From contig NZ_JAGRPF010000113.1 in assembly GCF_020439865.1 (NCBI RefSeq), positions 144,304-208,303 of the forward strand: a DNA stretch of 64,000 nucleotides. The letters run 5' to 3'. Within the stretch, counting starts at the first letter, position 1. Each line of letters opens with the position of its first letter. The notes under the pieces were generated by a model. That model worked only from the letters and a program-made list of their open reading frames with translations, was not told the origin of the DNA and searched no databases. Origin of the DNA: Prosthecobacter sp. Lineage in GTDB: Bacteria > Verrucomicrobiota > Verrucomicrobiia > Verrucomicrobiales > Verrucomicrobiaceae. Position numbers and translations under genes: made by a program. This document shows, in pieces, positions 45,010 through 53,795 of the stretch.

Positions 45010-45498
45010 ATGAGATTGAAACGCATCACCTATCGAGGCGGGATCGCCGAGTTCGAACTGCCTGCAAACTGGAAGGAGGAGTATGCGGACGAGGGAGGAG
45101 GCACCTTTTATGAGGACCGCCCCGACTCAGGGACGCTTCGCCTCAATGTTCTCAGCTTTGAAGGACCTGAGACGATCACAGCAGCAGACATGGTTCGCAC
45201 TGTCTTCCGGCCAGAGGCAGGCATGCAGGACGAGGACTTTCAGGACGGATTGCGACTGCGCACTTACATCGCACCAGCTACCGAGGGCGGGGAGTCGTTG
45301 AGCATCTACCGATGGCATGTGGCGGTTCCCGTCGCCCCGCGATCATTGCGAGTGGTGATTTTCGCCCATACGATTTTGTCGGGACAGGAGAGAGACGACT
45401 CTATCGCTCAGGAGTTGAAAATCATCGACTCCTCGGTTCGATCCGGGATGTATAGCCGTGAGGCGGGTGTGTCTGGACCATACCAACACGCGAACTGA
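45010..45498 (+). CDS. hypothetical protein, unknown function
   Basis: A 162-residue soluble protein (MRLKRITYRGGIAEFELPANWKEE). The sequence alternates short strands and acidic helices, ending AQELKIIDSSVRSGMYSREAGVSGP. No signal peptide or catalytic motif. The pattern is that of a small single-domain immunity- or stress-type protein, a weak resemblance. It stands alone between a 230-base gap and the Lol-type genes on the opposite strand; its G+C is lower than the neighbours'. Confidence 0.6.
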   Translation: MRLKRITYRGGIAEFELPANWKEEYADEGGGTFYEDRPDSGTLRLNVLSFEGPETITAADMVRTVFRPEAGMQDEDFQDGLRLRTYIAPATEGGESLSIYRWHVAVPVAPRSLRVVIFAHTILSGQERDDSIAQELKIIDSSVRSGMYSREAGVSGPYQHAN

Positions 45499-45625
45499 TG
45501 CGATGCGCTATTCCTTGCTCTACATCACCGGCAAATCGAAGGCGAACAAAGCGCTGGTGGCAACAGTACGTAGTCGCCTGTCGTGTCAGCGGAGTCTTGC
45601 CCCCGCCGTCGCCACAGCTTAGACG

Positions 45626-46942
45626 TTATCCCGCATCCCTCAGCGCCACCGCAGGATCCACGCGTGCGGCGAACCATGAGGGAACCAGCGCGGCCATGAG
45701 GCAGAGGGCGACGGCGGTGGCGCAGATGGTGAGGAGGTCGCTCACGTTGGTGTGGGCGGGGATGCTGGAGAGGAAGTAGATGTCCTGCGGGAAGATGTCA
45801 CGGCCGGTGAGGGCGGCGATCTGATCGCGCAGCCAGTTGCGGATGCCGAGGAAGAAGAATCCGCCGCAGAGTCCGGCGACGACACCGACGAGGGCGACGA
45901 TGCCGGCCTGCGAGACGAAGATGGCGATGATCTGCCACGCACGCGTGCCCAGCGCGGTGAGGATGCCGATCTCGCGGCGCTTTTTCACCGTGACGGTGAT
46001 GGTGGTGTTCATCACGCAGATGGCGGCGACGAGCATGATGAAGAGCAGGATGAACCACATCATGGTGCGCTGATTTTCGACGGACTCGAGCATCATGCCA
46101 TGCTCCTGCTCCCAGGTGCGCCAGCCCCAGGAGTCGGGAATGGCGCCGGAGCGGTAGATCGTGTCCATGACGCGTTCGGCGTCGTCCGGTTCCTTCAATT
46201 CGAGCTCGATGCCGCTGACGTTGCTCTCAAGGTTGAAGAACTCCTGCGCGACATGGAGCGGCACGTAGCCGCGCGGGCCGGCGGTGTCGGCACGCAGCGT
46301 GGCGACGAGCGTGAGGTCCTTCGAAAGCACGGTGACGTTGTCGAGCGCCTCGGAGCGCTTCTTTTCCTCTTCGTCCTCCGGGATCTCGCGCACCTGCTGG
46401 ATGAACTGGTTCACGCTGTCGGCGGCATGCACGACGAGCGTGTCGCCGACCTTCGCGCCGATCTCGCGAGCGAACTTGTCGGTGATGATGATGGTGTCGC
46501 CCTTGAGGTCAAATTTGCCTTCCTTGAGATGCTTGGTGAGCTTTTGCAGCAGCGCGTTGTCCGGCTCATCGGCCATGCCGATGACGCTGACGCCCTGCAG
46601 ATTGCCTTCGTTCTCGACGACGACGACGCCTTCGGCCACCGGCACGGCGGAGACGACCTCGGGACGTGCGGCGAGGATTTTGCGCACCTCGCGCCAGTCG
46701 GCGGGCTTGTTGTCGCCGGAATCGGATTCGTGGGACGAGAACGGCTGCACCATGGCATGCGGTTCAAAGCCGATGAGCATCTGCCGGAACTCGCGCTGCC
46801 AGCCGGTGAACACGGACATCACAAACACCAGCACACCGACGCCAAGCATGACGCCGAGCATTGAGATCACGGTGATGACCGAGATGAACGAGCGCGTGGG
46901 CCGCAGGTAGCGCAGGGCGAGGAAGAGAGGGGCGCTGGACAT
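45626..46942 (-). CDS. LolC/LolE-type ABC transporter permease, copy A
   Basis: A 438-residue protein starting at ATG 46942 (MSSAPLFLALRYLRPTRS). One N-terminal span (ISVITVISMLGVMLGVGVLVFVM), a large periplasmic MacB-like domain, and an FtsX domain with three spans at the C-terminus (FILLFIMLVAAICVMNT, REIGILTALGTRAW, ending ARVDPAVALRDAG). LolC/E extracts lipoproteins from the inner membrane together with the ATPase LolD; no lolD is in this window. A homologous copy precedes it, with inverted tandem repeats in the gap. The pair probably works as a heterodimer with a partner ATPase encoded elsewhere. Confidence 0.9.
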   Translation of the reverse strand: MSSAPLFLALRYLRPTRSFISVITVISMLGVMLGVGVLVFVMSVFTGWQREFRQMLIGFEPHAMVQPFSSHESDSGDNKPADWREVRKILAARPEVVSAVPVAEGVVVVENEGNLQGVSVIGMADEPDNALLQKLTKHLKEGKFDLKGDTIIITDKFAREIGAKVGDTLVVHAADSVNQFIQQVREIPEDEEEKKRSEALDNVTVLSKDLTLVATLRADTAGPRGYVPLHVAQEFFNLESNVSGIELELKEPDDAERVMDTIYRSGAIPDSWGWRTWEQEHGMMLESVENQRTMMWFILLFIMLVAAICVMNTTITVTVKKRREIGILTALGTRAWQIIAIFVSQAGIVALVGVVAGLCGGFFFLGIRNWLRDQIAALTGRDIFPQDIYFLSSIPAHTNVSDLLTICATAVALCLMAALVPSWFAARVDPAVALRDAG

Positions 46943-46955
46943 GGGGGTAAAGAAT

Positions 46956-47136
46956 CGTCCTCGTTCTCGTCCTCCTACTCCTCCTCGATCACGGCGGGGA
47001 TGAAGGAGTGATGGGTTACGAGTCAGGAGAGAGGTGTGGGCGTGGGTTCGGAGCGTTTGGGTGCTTGCGGTGCTGTGGAGTCGAGGACGAGGACGAGTAG
47101 GAGGACGAGTAGGAGGACGAGTAGGAGGACGAGTAG
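46956..47136. repeat. inverted pair of purine-rich short tandem repeats between the two permease genes
   Basis: On the right, GAGGACGAGTAG is repeated four times without change (47089-47136), preceded by an extra GAGGAC at 47083-47088. On the left, 46956-46987 holds the reverse complement of a degenerate version (reading GAGGAGTAGGAGGACGAG on the minus strand). The two blocks can pair around a loop of about 95 bases. Both permease genes run leftward, so the structure lies in the mRNA between them. No unit is CRISPR-like. Confidence 0.85.
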
Positions 47137-47139
47137 GAT

Positions 47140-48438
47140 TCAATCACGAAGAGCCACCGCCGGGTCCACCCGTGCGGCAAGCCACGCGGGCGGCAATGCG
47201 GCCAACAGGCAGAGGGAGACCGAGCCGAGGCAGGTGAGGAGGATGAACCAGGGCTCGATCTGCGCCGGAATGGTGGCGAGGAACATGCCGGAATCGACAT
47301 TGGTGCTGCCACCGCTCAGCACGGCGATGCCCATGCGGATGTCGTCCCGCAGCCAGAGCACGAGCCCGCTGAAGACGAGACCGGCCACGGTGCCTAGAAT
47401 GCCGACGAAGGCCGCCTGCGAGACAAAGATGCCGATGATCTGGTCCTGTCGCGAGCCCAGCGCGGTGAGCACGCCGATCTCGCGCCGCTTTTGCGTGGTC
47501 ACGGTGATCGTGGTGTTCATGACGGAGAACGCAGCGACCACAAAGATGATCAGAAGAACGATGCTCATCATGATGCGCTCATTGCTCATCGCCGCGAGGC
47601 GTGAGTCGCCCACGTCCGTCCACAACGAGGCGCTCCAGCCGTCAGGAATCAGATGCGCGACGGTGAAACGCTTCATCACGTCTTTCACTTCGCCGGGCTG
47701 TTTTAGCTCGATGAGGACGCCGCTCACCTGATCGCCTAATCCGAAGATTTGCTGCGCGGTTTCGAGGGTGACGTAGCCATAGGCTCCGGCAGAGTCTGCG
47801 CGGACGCTGCCTTGCAGCGTGATCTCCTTGGGATGCAGCTTGATGTCCTTATAGGCGGCGTGGCGTTTGGCCTCGTCCTGTTCATCGGAGGCGACGCGGA
47901 ATCGCTTCACGGCGCTGGTGACGTTGGTCGAGGCATAGACGCTGATTTTGTCACCGGGATGTGCATCGAGCTGCCCGGCCACGTAGTCGGCGCAGACGAC
48001 ACCACCGGGTTTCAGATCCAGCTCACCGTCGAGCCGATGTCTGGCGATCTTGGCCATGTAAAACTTCGCGCCGTCTTCCGGCAGGCCGAGCACGTCCATG
48101 CCCGACTGCATGCCCTCATGCTCGGCATACATGACGCTGCTGATGTAGCTGCTGGCGGCGAGGACATCCGGCTGCGTGCGAACATTGGCCAGCACCTCGG
48201 CGGCGGATTTGGACGAGGCCGGCTTGTTGTCCTGCGGATGCAGCAGCACATGCGGCTCGGAGCCGATGAGCACCTTGCGGAACTCGCCCTCAAAGCCCTT
48301 CATCACCGAGCTGATGATGATCATCGCGGCCACGCCGACGGTGACACCGAGGATCGAGATGACGGTGATGACGGAGACGAACGAACGCTTCGCACGCAGA
48401 TAACGTCGGGCGAGGAAGAGGGTGGCGTTCGAAAGCAT
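47140..48438 (-). CDS. LolC/LolE-type ABC transporter permease, copy B
   Basis: A 432-residue protein starting at ATG 48438 (MLSNATLFLARRYLRAKRS; ATG 48447 is an alternative). Layout as for copy A: first span, periplasmic domain with VLLHPQDNKPASSKSAAEVLANV, then three C-terminal spans with MNTTITVTTQKRREIGVLTALGSRQDQI and ending ARVDPAVALRD. The two copies are collinear in order and clearly homologous. It is upstream of copy A in the same direction. The stop codon TGA at 47140-47142 lies three bases past the repeat array. Confidence 0.9.
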   Translation of the reverse strand: MLSNATLFLARRYLRAKRSFVSVITVISILGVTVGVAAMIIISSVMKGFEGEFRKVLIGSEPHVLLHPQDNKPASSKSAAEVLANVRTQPDVLAASSYISSVMYAEHEGMQSGMDVLGLPEDGAKFYMAKIARHRLDGELDLKPGGVVCADYVAGQLDAHPGDKISVYASTNVTSAVKRFRVASDEQDEAKRHAAYKDIKLHPKEITLQGSVRADSAGAYGYVTLETAQQIFGLGDQVSGVLIELKQPGEVKDVMKRFTVAHLIPDGWSASLWTDVGDSRLAAMSNERIMMSIVLLIIFVVAAFSVMNTTITVTTQKRREIGVLTALGSRQDQIIGIFVSQAAFVGILGTVAGLVFSGLVLWLRDDIRMGIAVLSGGSTNVDSGMFLATIPAQIEPWFILLTCLGSVSLCLLAALPPAWLAARVDPAVALRD

Positions 48439-48463
48439 GGCGCGCATCAAAGCGATGCCGCCA

Positions 48464-48574
48464 CTACTTCGCAACTGCTTCCACCCCGAACAATGGCAGC
48501 GATTTCTTCACGGACTGCATGACACCCCAGGTGAGCGGGGTGGCGACGATGAGCCAGATGAGGACGGCTTTCAT
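48464..48574 (-). CDS. 36-residue MFS transporter small subunit
   Basis: A tiny membrane protein, MKAVLIWLIVATPLTWGVMQ at the start, then SVKKSLPLFGVEAVAK. One span with a short amphipathic tail. It begins six bases after the stop of the OFA-family transporter gene on the same strand, exactly where members of the small-subunit family are found next to oxalate:formate-type carriers. It is too short for usual gene finders. It probably assists folding or assembly of the neighbouring transporter; how it does so is not known from the sequence. Confidence 0.8.
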   Translation of the reverse strand: MKAVLIWLIVATPLTWGVMQSVKKSLPLFGVEAVAK

Positions 48575-48580
48575 GGTTGA

Positions 48581-49993
48581 TCAGGCGTTGGGGGTTGCGG
48601 TGAGGTGATGTTTGGGATCGACCGGCCGGACGAGCAGGTTGGCGATCAAACCGACCGCCAGCAGACCCAGCATGAGGTGGAAGGTGCCGTTGTAGGCCTG
48701 CGCCTTCGGCACACCGGCGGCGACGCGGCTGTCGTAGAAGCCGTTGATGAGGGAGGGGCCGATGACGGCGGCCATGCTCCATGCGGTGATGAGGCGGCCG
48801 TGAATGGCGCCCACCTGATAGGTGCCGAACATGTCCTTCAAATAGGCGGGAATCGTGGCGAAGCCGCCGCCATACATGCTGATGATGACGGCGGTGCAGA
48901 TGACGAACAGCGTGCGGTTCTGCGTCTCCTGCGTGTAGGGCAGAAGGGCATAGAGCGCCGCGCCAAGGATGAAGTAGATGCAATAGACCGTCTTTCGCCC
49001 GGTGAGATCGGAGATGGAGGACCAGATGAAGCGCCCGCCCATGTTTGAAATGCTCAGAAGGCCGGTGAAGCCCGCGCCGATGGCCACGCTCACGCCAAAC
49101 ATGTCCTGACACATGTCGGCCGCACGTCCCAGCACGCCGATGCCGGCGCTGACATTCATGCAAAGCACGGTCCACAGCAGCCAGAACTGCGGCGTCTTCC
49201 ATGCGGTGTCCACGGACACACTGGCGGTGGTGATCATGTGATGCGCCGCGGCGACCTTGGGTTCATAACCTTCGGGTTTCCAATCCGGCGCGGGCACCCG
49301 CACGATGAAGGCGCCGAAAACCATCAAGCAGGCATACATGGCCGACATGATGATCAGAGTCTGCAAGGCTCCCGAACTGGTGCCGGCGGCCAGCATGTTT
49401 AGCGGCCCTTTGAACGGCGCGATGAGACCACCGAGAATCTGTTGATCAAAGCCGGCCGTCGAACCCACACCGCTGGTGAAGAGTTTCATCAGCTCTTGTG
49501 ACAGGGGCGAGGCGATGAGCGCACCGCCGCCGAATCCCATGATGGCCATGCCGGTGGCCATGCCGGGACGGTCAGGGAACCACTTCACCAGCGTCGAGAC
49601 CGGGGAGATGTAGCCCAGCCCCAAGCCGATGCCGCCGACGAATCCGTAGCCGCCGAGAATGAGCCACAGCATCTTGAGCTTCACCCCAAGCGCGGTGAGC
49701 AGCAGGCCGCCGCAGAAGCACGCGCAGGCGGCGATCATCGTCTTGCGCGGGCCGCTGCGTTCCACCCATTTGCCGAAGGTGGCCGCGGAGAGGCCCAGCA
49801 TCACCAACGCGATCTGATAGGCCCACTGCACGCTGGACACCGGCACGCCCAGCTCTGCGCTCAGCGGCTTGTTGAAGACGCTGAAGGCGTACACCTGGCC
49901 AATGCACATGTGGACGGCCAATGCGGCGGGCGGCACCAGCCAGCGGTTGAATCCGGGTCTGGCGATGGTGGCTTCTCGGGAGAGGAAACTCAT
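48581..49993 (-). CDS. OFA-family MFS transporter (oxalate:formate antiporter-like)
   Basis: A 470-residue carrier with twelve spans. The N-terminus (NRWLVPPAALAVHMCIGQVYAFSVFNKPL) and WFPDRPGMATGMAIMGFGGGALI are the OFA-family signatures, and the second half has PQFWLLWTVLCMNVSAGIGVLGRAADM and NMGGRFIWSSISDLTGRKTV. Members carry oxalate, formate, pyruvate or related small acids; the substrate is not fixed by sequence. A small-subunit gene follows directly. Confidence 0.93.
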   Translation of the reverse strand: MSFLSREATIARPGFNRWLVPPAALAVHMCIGQVYAFSVFNKPLSAELGVPVSSVQWAYQIALVMLGLSAATFGKWVERSGPRKTMIAACACFCGGLLLTALGVKLKMLWLILGGYGFVGGIGLGLGYISPVSTLVKWFPDRPGMATGMAIMGFGGGALIASPLSQELMKLFTSGVGSTAGFDQQILGGLIAPFKGPLNMLAAGTSSGALQTLIIMSAMYACLMVFGAFIVRVPAPDWKPEGYEPKVAAAHHMITTASVSVDTAWKTPQFWLLWTVLCMNVSAGIGVLGRAADMCQDMFGVSVAIGAGFTGLLSISNMGGRFIWSSISDLTGRKTVYCIYFILGAALYALLPYTQETQNRTLFVICTAVIISMYGGGFATIPAYLKDMFGTYQVGAIHGRLITAWSMAAVIGPSLINGFYDSRVAAGVPKAQAYNGTFHLMLGLLAVGLIANLLVRPVDPKHHLTATPNA

Positions 49994-50147
49994 GGTGGTC
50001 GGGAATGGCGGGTGTGCCGGGTGTTTTAGCGGCCCGGCGGGTGAAATGGCAAGGAAAGATTAAGGATCGACAAGAAACCCGCGGTTTCATACGTTCCTGC
50101 GACAACCGGTTATCTCACCGGGACATATCAACCCAACGCAATACACG

Positions 50148-50324
50148 ATGAAAACACTGCTCACCATCTGCGCCCTCTCCTTTGCCTCCGTCGCCATGGC
50201 GGCTGACAAATGCCCCATCAGCGGCAAGCCCGCCGACCCAAGCATCACCAGCACCAAAGACGGCAAAACCGTCGCCTTCTGCTGCGAGAAGTGCAAAGCC
50301 AAGTTTGACGCCAAGAACAAGTAG
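50148..50324 (+). CDS. 58-residue secreted CxxC metal-binding-like protein (YHS/TRASH-type)
   Basis: A short protein with a clean signal peptide (MKTLLTICALSFASVAMA) followed by DKCPISGKPADPS and VAFCCEKCKAKFDAKNK. The CP-x-SG-K-P and FCCxxCxxxF spacing matches the YHS/TRASH kind of small metal-binding domain found in copper and other metal handling. The likely ligands are the four cysteines. It has its own terminator 39 bases downstream and looks like a single-gene transcript. A role in metal binding is an inference from the cysteine pattern. Confidence 0.8.
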   Translation: MKTLLTICALSFASVAMAADKCPISGKPADPSITSTKDGKTVAFCCEKCKAKFDAKNK

Positions 50325-50362
50325 TCACGATCCACGCTGAGGGCTTCAGCGTTTGTCGAACC

Positions 50363-50394
50363 AAGCGGAACCGGTTTTCCGGTTCCGCTTTTTT
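50363..50394 (+). terminator. rho-independent terminator
   Basis: A perfect 12-bp stem (AAGCGGAACCGG at 50363-50374 pairing with 50379-50390, loop TTTT) is followed by TTTT (50391-50394). It ends the transcript of the 58-residue protein. Confidence 0.92.
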
Positions 50395-50529
50395 ATGGCC
50401 TGGGCAGTGCCCTCGGGCGTTCGTTTCCGCGGTTGGATTGAAACGGCAAAGGCGCTATTCATTTCCTCAATGCAAAGTCATTGACGGTCGATTGGCCGGC
50501 CTGAACTCCCCGCCGGAAACTCCCCTCGC

Positions 50530-51192
50530 ATGAAAACACACTCTTCATCCGCGATCCCGCTCTGGCTCAAGGTGTCCTACACCGCCTTCATGGCGGTCTT
50601 GATTCCGGTTTACTGGTATCACTACGGTCCGACAAACTTCCTCTACTTCTGCGACATCGCATTGTTGCTCACGCTTGCGGGCATCTGGCTGGAAAAGCCG
50701 CTGCTCATCTCACTGCCCGCCGTGGGCATCCTGATGCCGCAGGCGCTGTGGTGCACCGACTACGCCGTGCAGTTGTGCGGCTTCAAGATGACCGGCATGA
50801 CGGCCTACATGTTTGACGAAACGAAGCCGCTGTTCCTGCGCGGCCTGTCGCTGTTTCACGGCTGGCTGCCGTTTCTGCTCGTCTTTCTCGTGTTCAAGCT
50901 GGGCTATGACAGGCGCGCCCTGAAAGGCTGGACCGCATCGGCGTCGGGCCTGTGCCTCGCCGCATTTTTCTTCTTCCCAAAGGCAGGTGAGACGCTGTCG
51001 GATCCGAATCTGCCACGCAACATCAACTACGTCTTCGGCATGGACGATGCGCAGCCGCAGACATGGATGAGCGCGGAGCTTTATCTCGTGACATGGATCG
51101 CGCTGCTCGTCATTCTCGTCTTCATTCCCACGCACTTCGTTTTGAAGAAGATCTGCCCTACTCCTGAACAAGCCGCCGCCAAACGCTCATGA
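50530..51192 (+). CDS. hypothetical integral membrane protein
   Basis: A 220-residue protein with six or so spans and Trp/His-rich loops (YWYHYGPTNFLYFCDIALLL, HGWLPFLLVFLVF, NYVFGMDDAQPQTWMSAELYL). The layout recalls the YwaF-like group or a small membrane enzyme, but no recognised signature supports either. The stop overlaps the start of the MFS gene (ATGA), so the two are translated together. Function unknown. Confidence 0.72.
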   Translation: MKTHSSSAIPLWLKVSYTAFMAVLIPVYWYHYGPTNFLYFCDIALLLTLAGIWLEKPLLISLPAVGILMPQALWCTDYAVQLCGFKMTGMTAYMFDETKPLFLRGLSLFHGWLPFLLVFLVFKLGYDRRALKGWTASASGLCLAAFFFFPKAGETLSDPNLPRNINYVFGMDDAQPQTWMSAELYLVTWIALLVILVFIPTHFVLKKICPTPEQAAAKRS

Positions 51193-52463
51193 ACTCCCCA
51201 TCCCCTCCGTCCGACTGGAAACGCGGCTTCTGGAGCCTCATGGGCACGCAGTTTCAGGGCGCGTTTTCCGACAACCTGCTCAAGCAGCTCGTCATCTTCA
51301 TTGTGATGGCCCAGCAGTGGCCGAAGGAAAAGCTCGACCGTCTTGTGTCGGATGCCGGCATGTACTTCGCCGTGCCGTTCCTGCTGCTCTCGATGTTTGG
51401 CGGCTGGATGGCCGACCGCTTCAGCAAGGGCCGCGTGATGATGTGGGTGAAGGTGCTGGAGATCGCCATCATGGCCTTTGCCCTCGTGGCACTGGCCACC
51501 CAGAATCTGAGTCTTCAGCTCGTCAGCATCTGCCTCATGGGCGCCCAGAGCGCGCTGTTTGCCGCATCGAAATACGGATCGCTTCCTGAACTGGTGCCCG
51601 ACGACAAACTTTCCTGGGCCAACGGCATCATCGAGATGCTGACCTTTCTGGCTGCCATTCTCGGAACGCTGGCGGCAGGGTTGATGGCGAACGCCTTTCC
51701 CGGCAGTTCCCCCTGGCCGGGCATCATTCTGCTCGTGCTTTCCATCGCCGGCTGGTGGGCGAGCACCGGAATCACCCGCGTTCGCGCGGCCAGTCCGGAC
51801 AAACCGCTGCGCATCAACTTCCTCGGCGAACTGTGGCGCGAGTTTCGCTGGATGAAGGGAGACCGCGATCTGTGGCGGGCGAACCTGGGCAACACCGGAT
51901 TCTTTTTCATCGCGGTTCTGGTGCAGATGAATCTGCTGCTCTACGCCCAGCAGATCCTGAAGGTGAATCCGCTGGAAAACAGCGTGCTTCAGGTCGCGCT
52001 GGCCGTCGGCATGGCGGTGGGCAGTATGATGGCGGGCAAATTGAGCGGCAACCACATTGAATATGGGCTGATTCCCGTCGGCGCGTTCCTGATGGCGACG
52101 ATGGGTTTTGTCATGGGTGTCGAAGGCGTCAGCAAAACCGTCTTCACCTGCTGCCTCACGCTGCTGGGAATCGGCGGTGGTTTTTTCATCGTGCCAATCG
52201 CCGCGGTCCTGCAGCATCAGCCTCCGGCGAATCGCAAAGGCGCGGTGCAGGGAGCCGCCTCATGGCTTTCGTGGGTTGGCATCAGCCTGGCGGCAGTCAT
52301 GCAGGGAAAGCTCAGCGTGGACTTCCATTGGACACCCGGAGAGATCTTCTGGTTCTGCTCGGCCTGTGCTGTCGTCGCGGGTGTCTATGTGACGCTGACA
52401 CGGCCGACGGCGCTGCCTGCCTTGATCAAACGCTGGTCACATGGGCATGTGGATAACGAATGA
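51189..52463 (+). CDS. MFS transporter, LplT-like (lysophospholipid carrier group)
   Basis: A 424-residue protein with twelve spans. Sequence landmarks match LplT and its relatives: GTQFQGAFSDNLLKQLVIF near the start, GGWMADRFSKGRVM, and GAQSALFAASKYGSLPELVPDDKLSWANGIIEMLTFLAAILGTL. LplT flips lysophospholipids inward. The Aas acyltransferase domain that often pairs with LplT is not fused or adjacent. It is followed, 75 bases on, by four GT1 genes, suggesting it moves the lipid substrate or product of that pathway. Confidence 0.85.
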   Translation: MNSPSPPSDWKRGFWSLMGTQFQGAFSDNLLKQLVIFIVMAQQWPKEKLDRLVSDAGMYFAVPFLLLSMFGGWMADRFSKGRVMMWVKVLEIAIMAFALVALATQNLSLQLVSICLMGAQSALFAASKYGSLPELVPDDKLSWANGIIEMLTFLAAILGTLAAGLMANAFPGSSPWPGIILLVLSIAGWWASTGITRVRAASPDKPLRINFLGELWREFRWMKGDRDLWRANLGNTGFFFIAVLVQMNLLLYAQQILKVNPLENSVLQVALAVGMAVGSMMAGKLSGNHIEYGLIPVGAFLMATMGFVMGVEGVSKTVFTCCLTLLGIGGGFFIVPIAAVLQHQPPANRKGAVQGAASWLSWVGISLAAVMQGKLSVDFHWTPGEIFWFCSACAVVAGVYVTLTRPTALPALIKRWSHGHVDNE

Positions 52464-52538
52464 AGTCCCGATGACCAATGCTTGAAGCATTGGAACTTTG
52501 TCATTCATTCGGTATTCGGATTTCGTCATTCTCCGCCC

Positions 52539-53795
52539 ATGTCCAATGTCCTCCTTCTCCCTTTTGGCAGTGCAGGGGACGTGTTTCCCTTCATCTGGCT
52601 GGGACGTCATCTCATGTCTCGCGGTCATCGCGTGACGATGATCACAGCCTGCCTGTTTGAGGAACATGCGAAGAAGGCTGGGCTGGAATTCATTTCTCTG
52701 GGCGAGAAGGAGGAATTCGAGGCCATGATCCGCGATCCGCGCATCTGGAAGCTTGGCCACGGCACGAAGGTCGTCTTCGAGTTCGCCGCGAAGTCCGTCG
52801 AACCTTATCTCGAAGCGATCGAGGCCTGTGGAAAGGCCGACCTGATGCTCGCGCCGGTCACCGCGTTCGCCGGGCGACTCGCACGCGAGAAGCGCGGCAC
52901 TCCGCTGATCACCGTCCATCTGCAGCCCGCGGTGTTCCTCAGCGTGCATGAGACGCCGCTGCTGCATCCGGTCATGCGTTTGCTCCGCAAGATGCCCGTT
53001 TGGTTCAAACGCGCGCTGTTCTCGCTGCCCAATCCGGTGGATCTCTTCGCACTGCCGAAAGTGCGGCGCATCTGCGAAGCGAACGGCGTCAAACCACCGC
53101 GCAGCCTGTGGCGTGAGTGGTGGGACTCGCCGGACGGCGTGCTCGCGCTTTTCCCAAACTGGTTTGCGAAACCGCAGCCCGACTGGCCGCGCAACTTGCT
53201 GCAATGGTCGTTTCCGCTGGAGGATCTGGCCAGGGAGCAGCAGCTCCAATCCGAGTTGCAGGCATTTCTCGCAGCCGGCGAGAGGCCCGTGGTCTTCACG
53301 CCTGGCAGCGCGAACGTGCAGGCGTCGCGCTTCTTTGAAGTGGCGGCAAACGCGGTCGAACAAAGCGGATGCCGGGCGGTTTTCGTCACTCGCGAGCCGA
53401 AACAGGTGCCACCAAATCTGCCTGCCAGCATTTTGACGGTCGATTACGCGCCATTCAGCACGCTGCTGAAGCACGCATCTGTCTTCGTGCATCACGGCGG
53501 CATCGGCACGATGTCGCAGGCTCTCGCCGCCGGCGTGCCGCAGCTCATCATGCACATGGCACACGACCAGCCGGACAACGCCGATCGCGTGGAGCGGCTC
53601 GGTGCGGGCATCGGGCTCAGCGTTCGTCAATTTACCGCACCTCGCGTGGTCGAGGCGTTGAAGCGGCTGCGTGACGAAAAGTCAATTGCCCAAGCGTCGA
53701 TGGAATGTGCGGCGCGGATCGCAGAATCGCGTGACACGGAGACACTGATGCGCTGGATTGAGGCACGAATGAATCTGCTTCCCGCCTCTGCATGA
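52539..53795 (+). CDS. GT1-family glycosyltransferase, copy 1 of 4 (RhlB/UGT-like)
   Basis: A 418-residue GT-B enzyme starting at ATG 52539 (MSNVLLLPFGSAGDVFPFIWLGRHL). The donor-binding motif reads VHHGGIGTMSQALAAGVPQL and MAHDQPDNADRVERLGAG, the layout of RhlB, UGTs and other GT1 enzymes. The middle has PDGVLALFPNWFAKPQPDWP, a stretch shared with the other three copies (PDGVLALFP). Its stop overlaps copy 2 by ATGA. Acceptor specificity is set by the N-terminal half and is not predictable; lipid, natural-product or sterol acceptors are all possible in this family. Confidence 0.93.
   Translation: MSNVLLLPFGSAGDVFPFIWLGRHLMSRGHRVTMITACLFEEHAKKAGLEFISLGEKEEFEAMIRDPRIWKLGHGTKVVFEFAAKSVEPYLEAIEACGKADLMLAPVTAFAGRLAREKRGTPLITVHLQPAVFLSVHETPLLHPVMRLLRKMPVWFKRALFSLPNPVDLFALPKVRRICEANGVKPPRSLWREWWDSPDGVLALFPNWFAKPQPDWPRNLLQWSFPLEDLAREQQLQSELQAFLAAGERPVVFTPGSANVQASRFFEVAANAVEQSGCRAVFVTREPKQVPPNLPASILTVDYAPFSTLLKHASVFVHHGGIGTMSQALAAGVPQLIMHMAHDQPDNADRVERLGAGIGLSVRQFTAPRVVEALKRLRDEKSIAQASMECAARIAESRDTETLMRWIEARMNLLPASA

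Noticed and set aside
45499..45625. Short plus-strand frame after the 162-residue orphan
   Set aside because: It runs mainly antisense to the permease gene and lacks any motif or conserved look.
46956..47136. Possible CRISPR array
   Set aside because: The 12-base units are contiguous, without unique spacers, and no cas gene is near.
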